NCBI RefSeq assembly: GCF_003721595.1
Contig: NZ_RJJR01000019.1
Span: 42,551 to 106,550 of the forward strand
Direction of reading: 5' to 3'
Source: Hanamia caeni
GTDB taxonomy: Bacteria; Bacteroidota; Bacteroidia; Chitinophagales; Chitinophagaceae
DNA: 64,000 bases
Under the pieces are notes generated by a model that was given only the letters and a program-made list of their open reading frames with translations, was not told where the DNA came from and searched no databases. Below are positions 54,283-63,035 of this stretch, one piece after another (position 1 is the stretch's first letter; each line of letters opens with the position of its first letter). The position numbers and the translations under genes are program-made.

Positions 54283-54726
54283 TTATTTAACCTCAATTTG
54301 TTTGCTGATAGTTAGCTTTTTTGCTTCCTCTTTTTTAGGCAACATAATTTCAAGAATGCCATCATTATACCGGGCATCAATTTTTTCTTTATTTACTTCG
54401 TCCGGAAGCGTAAAGCTGCGCTCGAAAGATGAATAGCTGTATTCTTTTCTGCTAAATTTTTCTTCTTTTTCTTCTTCTGTATCCTCCAGTTCGCAACTGA
54501 TTGTAAGAAGGTTTCCTTCTACATCAATTTTAAAATCTTTTTTCTGTAATCCGGGCGCAGCCAATGATACCAGGTAATCCTCTTTTCTTTCAGAAATATT
54601 AACCAGAGGTGCTGCAAGAGGTTTTGCAGACAAACCACCGCTAAACCAATCCTGCAATGGGTTCATAAAAAAGTCATCAAACAAGAAAGGCAATCGTTCT
54701 GTTCTCCTTGCTAATTGTGTGTTCAT
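54283..54726 (-). CDS. Hsp20/alpha-crystallin small heat-shock protein
   Basis: A 147-residue small heat-shock protein. The alpha-crystallin domain runs from about 43 to 135 (NISERKEDYLVSLAAPGLQKKDFKIDVEGNLLTI, SSFERSFTLPDEVNKEKIDARYNDGILEIMLPKKE). A short variable N-terminus precedes it. It holds unfolding proteins in the cytoplasm. A TATTTTTG box lies 42 bases upstream of the start, and a clean terminator follows. Confidence 0.95.
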   Translation of the reverse strand: MNTQLARRTERLPFLFDDFFMNPLQDWFSGGLSAKPLAAPLVNISERKEDYLVSLAAPGLQKKDFKIDVEGNLLTISCELEDTEEEKEEKFSRKEYSYSSFERSFTLPDEVNKEKIDARYNDGILEIMLPKKEEAKKLTISKQIEVK

Positions 54727-54767
54727 AGTTCATGTTTTAGTTGATGATACAATTATTGTTTACATAG

Positions 54768-54775
54768 CAAAAATA
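54768..54775 (-). promoter_or_regulatory. Possible -7 promoter box of hsp20
   Basis: On the minus strand TATTTTTG fits the Bacteroidota TAnnTTTG consensus, about 42 bases before the hsp20 ATG. No strong TTTG was found at the usual -33 spacing. Confidence 0.35.
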
Positions 54776-54939
54776 CCTTTAGCTGTTTTCAAACCCGGTA
54801 ACTTTAGTCAACCCGGGCGATGAGTTTGGTCATTGCCCTAAAAAAGAATGGATTAACAGCATACGAAGACAAAGAGGGAACACCCGCGGCGGATAACAAA
54901 TGCTAAAGGTTACACACAAAGATCTATTCACTTTTGCAA

Positions 54940-54980
54940 AATAAAAAGGCTGCACCAAAATCGCTTTCGGTACAGCCTCT
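54940..54980 (-). terminator. Intrinsic terminator of the RRM gene
   Basis: On the minus strand AGGCTGTACC and GGTGCAGCC pair with one mismatch around GAAAGCGATTTT, followed by TTTTTATTTT. It begins 24 bases after the RRM gene's stop. Confidence 0.8.
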
Positions 54981-55003
54981 TTTAAACTTGTTCGGAAAAT
55001 ATA

Positions 55004-55309
55004 TTAATACCTGTTTTTGTTATAACTATTTCCGCTGTTGAAATTTCTGTTGGATGCAGGACGCGCTTCCCTTGGTTTCGCAACACATACGCTGATAGCC
55101 CTGTTTTCTACAGTGGCGCCGTTTAATTCTGTAATTGCTTTATTGGAAGCTGTTTCGTCAGCCATTTCAACGAAGCCAAAGCCTCTTGATCTGCCGGTTT
55201 CTCTCTCTGTAATTATTTTAGCAGAGGTAACTTCTCCGTAAGGAGTAAAAAATTCTTTTAAGTCTTCATCCTGTACGTTGAAGCTTAAATTTGAAACATA
55301 AATGTTCAT
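55004..55309 (-). CDS. Single-RRM RNA-binding protein
   Basis: A 101-residue protein with one RNA-recognition motif: RNP2 IYVSNLS (3-9) and RNP1 RGFGFVEM (43-50), then a short Asn/Arg/Gly-rich tail (NRNFNSGNSYNKNRY). Such proteins are abundant in Bacteroidota, act as RNA chaperones, and are often cold-inducible. It is monocistronic, with a ~220-base gene-free leader region upstream and a terminator downstream. Confidence 0.95.
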   Translation of the reverse strand: MNIYVSNLSFNVQDEDLKEFFTPYGEVTSAKIITERETGRSRGFGFVEMADETASNKAITELNGATVENRAISVCVAKPREARPASNRNFNSGNSYNKNRY

Positions 55310-55530
55310 TCTTGAAAAAATTAAATGATTAATGATGAATGAGAAAGGCGAGAAGTAAGAAACTAACTATGATGCAGATTTGCGTAAGCAATAAAATTAA
55401 TGAATACTAATGCGAGGCTCAATTTAACTGCGCGAAGGTAATTGTTATTTTCATATCGCCAAAGAAATAAATAATTCTTCACTCATCCTTCAAAAGGATA
55501 ACAACCGATGTGTATTCAATAAACCAAAAA

Positions 55531-55779
55531 TCAATTCAGCAATTCATCTATCGGAATCGCCTCCAGGTAAGGGCTGATTGCATCGGTATCCGGTAATATC
55601 CTGAACTCCACAATTGCCTTGTCATCAACGTTACAATAGGCTTCCACGTAATAATCTTCTAACTGAAAAAGGAAAATGATCTGATGCTCAAAGGTTCGTT
55701 TTGCCAATGCCACACCATTGTTCATTAGTTGCCATTTTTTCTCTGCCTCACCTAATACAATAAATTCAGAAAGATTCAT
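55531..55779 (-). CDS. Small hypothetical protein
   Basis: An 82-residue soluble protein, start LSEFIVLGEAEKKWQLMNNGVALAKR, body IIFLFQLEDYYVEAYCNVDDKAIVEFRIL, end SPYLEAIPIDELLN. It contains no signal, membrane segment or known motif. The regular strand-like pattern and clean start suggest a real gene. Family not recognised. Confidence 0.65.
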   Translation of the reverse strand: MNLSEFIVLGEAEKKWQLMNNGVALAKRTFEHQIIFLFQLEDYYVEAYCNVDDKAIVEFRILPDTDAISPYLEAIPIDELLN

Positions 55780-56088
55780 AATGTTAATTTTTAAAAGTTA
55801 ATCAATAAAATAACTGCCAGAACATTACACTAAACTGATAAAAGAAAACAAAAACCTGTAACTAAAATGATAATAACTAAACTGAAAACGGATTGCAACA
55901 TATGATAAAACCCCACAACGAGGGCTGAATGCTGCCAATGAAAAGACAGCGCTAAGGTAAAGCATAAAATGTACAACTCTGCAAATGTTCCAGGCTCACG
56001 AAACGATACCAGCTTTCCCGAAGGAGTTGTGTGCTGCAATGCCCCAGCAAATTTTGCAGGTTGACAGGCTATTCTACCATCCCGGTTC

Positions 56089-56916
56089 GTGAATATGATT
56101 TTTACAGGGTTGCTCGTAGGTAATGATTTTACAAAAACAATGGGCATTAAAGTGCTGAAGGGAAAAGATTTTACAGGAACGCCTGCTGACAGCAGTTATG
56201 TGTTACTGAATGAAGCGGCGGTAACGGCGATGGATGTTAAAGATCCTATAGAAATGAAGATCCGTTATGGAAGAAAATCCGAAGAATATACAGTGCTTGG
56301 AATCGTTGGTAATCTGGTTCAGGAATCTCCGTTTAAACCGGTTGATCCCATGATTATTCTTTACAAGCAACAAAATGCCGGCATCATAAGCGTTCGGCTG
56401 AACGACGGCGTTACACCTCAAAAAGCACTTTCTTCGATTCGACCGATTTTCAAGAAATACAATCCAGGTTTTGCCTTCGATTATAGTTTTGCAGATAAAG
56501 AATTTGAAAAGAAATTCATTAACGAAAATCTTATCAGTAAACTCAGCAATCTTTTTGCAGCGCTTGCTATTTTCATTTGTTGCATAGGTTTAGCAGGACT
56601 GGCAGCATTCACGATAGAAAAAAGGATCAGGGAAATTGGCATCCGGAAAGTTTTGGGTGCTTCCGTACAACAACTGATATTGTTGATATCAAAAGAATTT
56701 TTGAGGTTGGTATTAATCGCTTTCCTGATCGCGGTTCCGGTAAGCTGGTGGGTGATGCACAATTGGCTGCAAAAATATGAATACCGGATTTCCATCAGCA
56801 TTTGGATGTTTGCTATTGTAGGCGCAGTAATCCTTTTATTAACGTTGGCAGTTGTAAGTGCCAATACTTTAAAGGCAGCAACACGCAACCCGGTAAAGAG
56901 TTTGAGGACCGAATGA
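56089..56916 (+). pseudogene. C-terminal fragment of a MacB/FtsX-type ABC transporter permease
   Basis: 275 codons corresponding to the last third of a ~790-residue Bacteroidota ABC permease: a periplasmic segment (NDFTKTMGIKVLKGKDFTG, VLNEAAV), three membrane helices and the cytoplasmic signature EKRIREIGIRKVLGAS. The frame starts with a GTG after an in-frame stop at 56062; upstream no N-terminal permease sequence is seen. The first membrane helix and most of the MacB_PCD domain are missing. It could still be translated but is unlikely to form a transporter. Confidence 0.75.
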
Positions 56917-57051
56917 CCGAAAAGTATAGTTTACAGTAAACGAACTTTTAAAGAGAGTTTTTATTCTGCTATCCCCTGCTGCTGTTGGCGTCCCCGCCTA
57001 CAGCTATTAACCTGTAAACTTTTTTTAGAACGAGTCAGATTAAAATAAAAA

Positions 57052-57085
57052 CACAGGACTCAGATTTAACTATCTGAGTCCTGTG
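57052..57085. terminator. Strong bidirectional hairpin
   Basis: CACAGGACTCAGAT and ATCTGAGTCCTGTG form a perfect 14-bp stem around TTAACT. On the minus strand TTTTTATTTT follows, 28 bases after the OmpA-family stop, so it is a good terminator for that gene. It can also stop transcription from the permease fragment. Confidence 0.85.
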
Positions 57086-57112
57086 CATCTTTGTTTTAAA
57101 TAATTCTTTAGT

Positions 57113-59086
57113 TTATTTAGCAGGAATAATATCAATAATTACTGTTCTGTTATAAAATCTTTCTTCCGGAATTGTATTTTCAAAAGTCGCGGTGCCTGCA
57201 TCTTCACCAAATCCATACGATTGAAATTTTACACCTTTCGTTCCGGCTTTTGCCAGTGCCTGCTCAATGGTCTGCTGAGCCGCTGTTGCCCTTTCCTGGG
57301 ATAGGGTATGATTGTATCCTTCATCTCCTATAATATCTGTATGGCCATGAATAATGACCGTTCCATTCTCAGGAACAAGTGGCGCTATAATATCAGTAAG
57401 GAAATTTTGATAAGCAGCAATTGATTTTGATTGATCGAAATTGAACAGGATGCTGTACCGTAATCCTTCCTGTTTAGGATCCCCCATCTTCATTAAGCTA
57501 ACTGAGCTTTCTTTCTTAATGGTACCGCCATTTTTTGTTTGCCCAATCATCATAATTTTATAATTGCCCTGTTGGCTGCTGCCCAAAATTTCTTTTCCTG
57601 AAACTGAAGCCTGGTCTTGTGTATAAGGGCCATAATGCTTTACGTTACCCTGTTCGTCAGTAACATCAACCGACCATGATTTTAATGATTCAGCAGCGCC
57701 GTCTGTATTAAACAGAACGTAGCTGTCTAATGGATTAGCTTCTGTAGTATTTATTTCTACAGGTTTTAAAAATGCTGAACTACTTCCTCCCACCTGCATC
57801 AGCAATTCAGGAGAAGTGCTTACAATATCAACCCTGTGGTCTTCTTCACGTAATAACGCAAGCTCCTTGTCAGCGCCGGGTTGTTCTGATGATATAGCAG
57901 GTTTATCTCTTCCATTTATACTTATCCTTGAACCATCTATTCCAAAAACGCTAACCAAATACTGCTTCACATTTCCGGCCATTATTTTTCCTTCAGCCGG
58001 ATTTTTATCTGATGCGCCAATTAAAGTAATAGTACTTTTCGGATTGTTACGCATGCGATCTCCCATAATGTTTAAAATATTATGATATACTGCCAATTGC
58101 CTTGTTGAACGGCCATTATTTAAATTATCAGGCTGGCCTTCCTGTAATTGTGTTTCTTTAAATGCGGTTGCCTGATCTTCATTTAGCAGGATATACCGGG
58201 CAGGTATCTCAGTTGATTCAGCATTAAAAAATACTGAGTTAATAAGCGGGAATGTTTCTTTTACCTGGCGGCTTAATGGAACAACTTTAGGTGCGCGAAC
58301 TGAAAACTGCACTTCCTTTTCCTGGACAACCGGTATGGTTGCTACAGGTTCTTCAACTGATTTTGCAATTGATTTCCTTGAAGTTCCAAACTTTAATGCT
58401 ATGCCTGCACGAACTGTATAGAATGACCATGATTCTACAGACCGTGGTTCATGACCAAAGTCGGTAAGAAAAGACACAAATGGAGAAACGGTCATCTGTG
58501 TTGCACTTGCACGTGCAGAAACCGGAATGTCAATGCCTGCGCCTGCCTGGGCTGAAAATACAGTCTTGTGTATATCGCTCCAGTCGCCCCTGGTATCGGC
58601 TTGTTTTTCCTGTGTGTAAGTAAACTCTTTACTCACATTGAAACTGAACGTAGGTCCCGCGAAAATATAAAAGGCATTTGCAAAAGGAGCCAGGCGTAAA
58701 CTCGGTTCAACAGTTACATAACTGATATTGGTTGACAGGTCTGCTGCACAATTACATGGTGCTATTACGCCATCAAACTTTCCTCCGCGGTTATCGTAAC
58801 CTATATTGAGCATACCACCCCATACTTTATTCGGCCTGTACTCAGTAAGTAAAGAAAGATAAGGCTTCACAGCATATCCTTTGTGAAATGCAGCCGGCAC
58901 TGTTAAATTGCTGTTCAGCATTTGCGTGGTACCGCGATAAGTATTAAAGTTTGCGGCACCCGATTCGCCAAACCACCATACGGGTTGTGTTCGCTTTACC
59001 TTTTGTGCATTCACTGCGGTCCCTGCAAAAATTAACATCAGAAATAGGGTTGCAAATTTTTTCTTCGATATATGAAATTGTAACAT
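57113..59086 (-). CDS. OmpA-family outer-membrane protein with large N-terminal barrel domain
   Basis: A 657-residue protein with a signal peptide (ends AVNAQ, residue 27). Residues ~30-235 look like an outer-membrane barrel (FAGPTFSFNVSK, VSPFVSFLTDFGHEP). Residues ~275-440 contain one OmpA-like segment (GDRMRNNPKSTITLIGASDK, DEKELALLREEDHRVDI-like). The extreme C-terminus is a classical OmpA peptidoglycan-binding domain (ILFNFDQSKSIAAY, IIHGHTDIIGDEGYNHTLSQERA, QSYGFGED, RFYNRTVII). It anchors the outer membrane to the wall. It is followed on the same strand by the ice-binding lipoprotein's gene upstream (about 90 bases gap). Confidence 0.9.
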   Translation of the reverse strand: MLQFHISKKKFATLFLMLIFAGTAVNAQKVKRTQPVWWFGESGAANFNTYRGTTQMLNSNLTVPAAFHKGYAVKPYLSLLTEYRPNKVWGGMLNIGYDNRGGKFDGVIAPCNCAADLSTNISYVTVEPSLRLAPFANAFYIFAGPTFSFNVSKEFTYTQEKQADTRGDWSDIHKTVFSAQAGAGIDIPVSARASATQMTVSPFVSFLTDFGHEPRSVESWSFYTVRAGIALKFGTSRKSIAKSVEEPVATIPVVQEKEVQFSVRAPKVVPLSRQVKETFPLINSVFFNAESTEIPARYILLNEDQATAFKETQLQEGQPDNLNNGRSTRQLAVYHNILNIMGDRMRNNPKSTITLIGASDKNPAEGKIMAGNVKQYLVSVFGIDGSRISINGRDKPAISSEQPGADKELALLREEDHRVDIVSTSPELLMQVGGSSSAFLKPVEINTTEANPLDSYVLFNTDGAAESLKSWSVDVTDEQGNVKHYGPYTQDQASVSGKEILGSSQQGNYKIMMIGQTKNGGTIKKESSVSLMKMGDPKQEGLRYSILFNFDQSKSIAAYQNFLTDIIAPLVPENGTVIIHGHTDIIGDEGYNHTLSQERATAAQQTIEQALAKAGTKGVKFQSYGFGEDAGTATFENTIPEERFYNRTVIIDIIPAK

Positions 59087-59126
59087 GAAATATTTTTTAA
59101 AAATTAATTGTATTGATTGGGAAAAA

Positions 59127-59146
59127 ATCCCGCCCTGCGGCGGGAT
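59127..59146 (-). terminator. Intrinsic terminator of the ice-binding lipoprotein gene
   Basis: On the minus strand TCCCGCC and GGCGGGA form a 7-8-bp GC-rich stem around GCAG, followed by TTTTTT. It lies 28 bases after the stop at 59174, so that gene and the OmpA gene are separate transcripts. Confidence 0.85.
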
Positions 59147-59173
59147 GAAATTAGAGGTGTTTAATAATTGTTG

Positions 59174-61021
59174 TTATTGTGGTACGTTGATGGTTGTGTT
59201 TACCATGGTAACTGAGGCATTTAAGGAAAGTGCTCTGCCATTCAATACCGTTTGAACTGCATTACCTGCGGTAGAGAAAGTAACACCTGCAGAAGCGATA
59301 ATAGTTCCGCTCATAATGCCGCCGCCTGCTCCGTTAATAGTAGCTGCACTGCCCACATACCAATATACATTTTTTGCCAGACCGCCGTTTTTCATTTTAA
59401 CACTGCGGGCACCTGATGGACCGGCAACACCAACTGTTAAACCGCTTGCGGTCTGGAATATCCACTGCGCATTCGGATCTCCTTTAGCATCGAGCGTAAG
59501 ATCCCCATTGGTTATTTTAAAAGTGCCGCTTGCAGATTTATAGACACCCGGAGCCAGTGTAAGTCCTCCCAGTTCACCTGCACCCGGATCAGTTCCACCT
59601 GGTTTTGAAGCCGGCGAAATACTGTTATAAGCAATGGTTGCATCTGCAAGGGCTTTCGTTGCAATGGTAAATGAAGTTGCATTTCCGGGAGTTGGAGGAG
59701 CTGTGAAAATTCCCCCTGTTACATCTCCTACATTAAGTGGGGTTTCTGTATAAATAGCGTTTGTTTTTCCATCATGAAATCCTGTTATTAAAGTAGAAGC
59801 GGCAGTTGTACCGATACTTCCGTCGTTTATTATCGTATTTAATCCCTGGTTGGTGATTCCCGCATTTCCGCCAAACGCTCCAAAAAGAGCAGCGCTTCCC
59901 AAAAATGATGGAGGTGGTATTGACGCTGTAGTAAAGCTCCACACGTAATTACTTACCAGTGAATTGCCTGCAACGTCTTTTGCTGCCGTTGTAATGGTGG
60001 CTGTATAAGTAGTGCTTGCAGCGAAATTAACTGATGGAGTAAAAGTAGCAGTAGTACCTGAGTAGCTTACCGTTCCTGAAATTGCATTTGCTCCCTGTTT
60101 GAGGGTAAAGGTAGTAGAATTAATTGTTGAGGAATCCATTGCTTCACTGAATGTTGCGGTGACTTTTTTATTCAAAGCTATGCTGGTAGCAGCATTAAGT
60201 GGGTCTGTAGCAATTACAGTGGGTGGCGTAGCATCGCCGCTCGTTGTAAAGTTCCATACGTATTTGCCTGCAAGTGCATTGCCGGTCACATCTTTAGCGC
60301 CGGTAGTAATGGTACCAGTGTAGGTGGTATTGGCAGCAAGATTAGCGGATGGAGAAAAAACAACCGTTGTTCCTGCATATGAAACCGAACCATTTACGGC
60401 AGTTCCGCCAAGCGTTGTATTTACTAATGTAAAGCTGGTAGTAGTGGATAAAGAATCCATTACTTCACTAAAAGTAGCTGAAACCTTTTTGTTGAGGGCC
60501 ACACCTATGGCTGCATTCACCGGATCGGTAGAAATGACTGTTGGTGCTGTTACATCCGGACCTGCTCCTGTTGTAAAATTCCAGACATAATTACTTACCA
60601 TGGCATTGCCTGCCGGGTCTTTAACACCCGAAGTAACTGTTCCTGTATATTTGGTATTTGGCAAAAAATTATCGGCTGGCGAAAAAGTTGCGGTTGTACC
60701 CGCATAAGTGATCACCCCGGCAATGGGCGTTGTTCCCCTTGTTATGGTAAATGTCGCCCCATTGATAGTAGAAGCGTTCATCACTTCATTAAACATGACA
60801 TCTATTGTCTTGTTAAGACTAACCGCCGAAGCAGTATCGGCAGGGCTGGTAGATATTACCTTGGGACAAACGCCAATGGTCCCCGGTTCTTCGTTAACTT
60901 TTTTACATGCCGCTGCAAAAACAATCAGTAGTAATAACATAAACCATTTGTGGAAAATGCGAGAGTAGCCTTTACATGTGTGCCTAAGTGTTTTCTCCTT
61001 TTGGAGAGAGTTGTTTTTCAT
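59174..61021 (-). CDS. Lipoprotein with three Ig-like domains and a DUF3494 ice-binding domain
   Basis: A 615-residue surface lipoprotein. After a leader ending in AAACKK (lipid cysteine about residue 40) come three SbsA/Big_5 Ig-like repeats of ~105 residues each (recurring VISTDPVNAAIGVALNKKVSATFSEVMDS ... VWNFTT). From about 375 to the end is a DUF3494 domain (LGSAALFGAFGGNAGITNQGL; GGLTLAPGVYKSASGTFKI; DPNAQWIFQTASGLTV; VYWYVGSAATINGAGGGIMSGTIIA). DUF3494 proteins bind ice or other surfaces; this one could also act as an adhesin. Repeats are about 60-70% alike by eye. Confidence 0.93.
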   Translation of the reverse strand: MKNNSLQKEKTLRHTCKGYSRIFHKWFMLLLLIVFAAACKKVNEEPGTIGVCPKVISTSPADTASAVSLNKTIDVMFNEVMNASTINGATFTITRGTTPIAGVITYAGTTATFSPADNFLPNTKYTGTVTSGVKDPAGNAMVSNYVWNFTTGAGPDVTAPTVISTDPVNAAIGVALNKKVSATFSEVMDSLSTTTSFTLVNTTLGGTAVNGSVSYAGTTVVFSPSANLAANTTYTGTITTGAKDVTGNALAGKYVWNFTTSGDATPPTVIATDPLNAATSIALNKKVTATFSEAMDSSTINSTTFTLKQGANAISGTVSYSGTTATFTPSVNFAASTTYTATITTAAKDVAGNSLVSNYVWSFTTASIPPPSFLGSAALFGAFGGNAGITNQGLNTIINDGSIGTTAASTLITGFHDGKTNAIYTETPLNVGDVTGGIFTAPPTPGNATSFTIATKALADATIAYNSISPASKPGGTDPGAGELGGLTLAPGVYKSASGTFKITNGDLTLDAKGDPNAQWIFQTASGLTVGVAGPSGARSVKMKNGGLAKNVYWYVGSAATINGAGGGIMSGTIIASAGVTFSTAGNAVQTVLNGRALSLNASVTMVNTTINVPQ

Positions 61022-61167
61022 AACTGTGTTTTAAATTAATTGTCGTGTTTTTATTTTTTACACGATAATAAAACGCCACATTAGGTCAATAAAATCTGTA
61101 GAGGTGTTACATGATTTTGCGAAAAGAGTTACATCTTTCACACATATTACAAATCCGGTAGGTGGTT

Positions 61168-62736
61168 TTAGTGCTGTTGTTTGAAGTAAGATGGGGTTAA
61201 ACCGGTCACCTTTTTAAATTGGTTGGACAAATGAGCGATACTGCTGTAATGAAGTTTCAAGGCTATTTGTGTAAGGGTTAATTCACCCGCAATGATTAAT
61301 TCTTTCACCCGCTCAATTTTTTGTGCAATAATAAATTTGCGGATGGGAATGCCTTCTGCTTCTGAAAAAAGATTAGAGAGATAAGTGTAATCATAATGCA
61401 GTTCCTTGCTGAGGTAATCTGAAAAATTCATTTGCAACTGGTCATCTGAATGATGAACCAAATTCACAATGATGTTTTTTATTTTTTCAATAAGAACCGG
61501 TTTTTTATCGTACGTTGGTTCAGCCGCGGCCTTCTTTTCCATTTGCCAGCTAATGTCGTGCATAACCCCTATTATACGGCTGGCCTTTCCATCCTTATTT
61601 CTAATAATGGTTGCCCTGTTAAATACTTTGGCAATGGAACCATCGGCCTTAATAAAGCGACAAGTATTTTCCCAGTACATAACCGGTGATGCAATTGCGT
61701 CGTTTATGCCTTTTGTGATAGCTTCTTTATCATCAGGGTGGAAGTAATTAACCCAATCTGCAGCCATATCGCCGGCATTGTGGTTTGTGCCATATCCAAA
61801 TAATTCTTCAAATCTGTCGCTTAAAAAAAATTCATTCGTTACCAGATTCCAGTGCCATATCCCCTCAAAAGAAAGATGGGAAGCTTTCAGCAATATTTCA
61901 CTGTTATCTTTTTCATTAGAATTTTCCTTAAGCTTTTTTTCAAGTTCCTGCAGCTTGCTTACATCCTGTATAGCCCCGATAAGCCTTATCGCTTTTCCCT
62001 GTTCATCTCTCACAATGCTCGCCCTGCTGGTAGTTGAGGCCACAGATCCGTCACAGCGTCTGAACATATAGGTATCGTCCCAGCTTTTATTATCTGAAAA
62101 AAGGGTATCCCATAGTTTTTTTTCAACAACATTTTTTTCATCCCGGATAAGGCAATGGCTAAAATGATTAAAATATACGGTATTATTTTGCACTTTATAA
62201 CCAAATACTTCCTCAATACTATCACCTACATAGATTTCACCGGTAACAATATCCCAGTCCCACATAACATCGTACGACGTTTTGGCTATGTGTTTTATCC
62301 ATTCGTTATTTTCCGCAAATCTTGCATCCGATTTTTCCTGCGCAACAACGATATCATGTGCCACTTTTTTATCTTTCTTTTCTTCAATCTTTTTTTGCTT
62401 TGATTTAGCAAGAATAATATTGGCTTCGACTAATTCATGTTTTCTATTGTCAATTTCTTTTTGCTTCAGAATGCGTTGACTTATATCAGCAATGGTGGTA
62501 ATCGCTTTTTCAATTCCATCCTCATCCGTAAAAACAGCAGAAGTGATTTCACAGGTGAGCGACTCCCCACTTTTTTTTAAAACTTTTACACGGGCTACCG
62601 CTTGCCCTTCAGCATTCCTTTGCCTGAGCATTTTTCTAAAACTGCTTTCGTTTGCAGTGAAAAAAGATGTGATGCTTTTGTTTAATAACTCTCTTTTAGA
62701 ATAGCCAGTCAGTTTGCGTGCGGCGTTATTAGTCAA
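61168..62736 (-). CDS. PAS-domain AraC-type regulator without an obvious start codon
   Basis: A 522-codon frame counted from a TTG at 62736 that cuts into the first PAS domain. In-frame homology continues upstream (AFSNVAQANLVTIVSSGKII) to a stop at 62899-62901, with no ATG, GTG or TTG; only a CTG near 62853 is possible. Domains: partial PAS (to ~85), a helical linker, PAS (about 130-265), PAS (about 285-405), then an AraC helix-turn-helix (LTLTQIALKLHYSSIAHLSNQFKKVTGLTPSYFKQ). It is either an N-terminally truncated gene or one using a rare start. The tandem repeat array begins ~140 bases upstream. Confidence 0.7.
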   Translation of the reverse strand: MTNNAARKLTGYSKRELLNKSITSFFTANESSFRKMLRQRNAEGQAVARVKVLKKSGESLTCEITSAVFTDEDGIEKAITTIADISQRILKQKEIDNRKHELVEANIILAKSKQKKIEEKKDKKVAHDIVVAQEKSDARFAENNEWIKHIAKTSYDVMWDWDIVTGEIYVGDSIEEVFGYKVQNNTVYFNHFSHCLIRDEKNVVEKKLWDTLFSDNKSWDDTYMFRRCDGSVASTTSRASIVRDEQGKAIRLIGAIQDVSKLQELEKKLKENSNEKDNSEILLKASHLSFEGIWHWNLVTNEFFLSDRFEELFGYGTNHNAGDMAADWVNYFHPDDKEAITKGINDAIASPVMYWENTCRFIKADGSIAKVFNRATIIRNKDGKASRIIGVMHDISWQMEKKAAAEPTYDKKPVLIEKIKNIIVNLVHHSDDQLQMNFSDYLSKELHYDYTYLSNLFSEAEGIPIRKFIIAQKIERVKELIIAGELTLTQIALKLHYSSIAHLSNQFKKVTGLTPSYFKQQH

Positions 62737-63035
62737 TATGATCTTTCCGCTGCTGACAATCGTAACGAGGTTTGCCTGTGCTACATTACTAAAGGCGAGC
62801 TGAAGAAGCGTATCGTTATTCGCGCCCGAAGTGAAATATTTTTGATGAGACAGAAGTTTTTTATTTAGAGGTTTGTAGGATTTGCAGTCAGTATTGGATT
62901 ATAGGGTATAGTAACCTTAGCCGGATATATAGCAATAAGGCTGCCAATATATCTGAATGCCGGTTCCACAGAACGTCCCACTTCGGAAAGGTACAATTTC
63001 CGCAACTCAACCTCAATATGTGGACCCTCGTTTAG

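Noticed and set aside
55830..56147. 105-codon minus-strand frame before the permease fragment
   Set aside because: Overlaps the permease fragment, contains a hydrophobic tail typical of random AT-rich frames, and has no homologue recognised.
60099..60968. Plus-strand frames antisense to the Ig-like/ice-binding gene
   Set aside because: Repetitive valine/alanine-rich frames are mirror images of the Ig-like repeats on the other strand.
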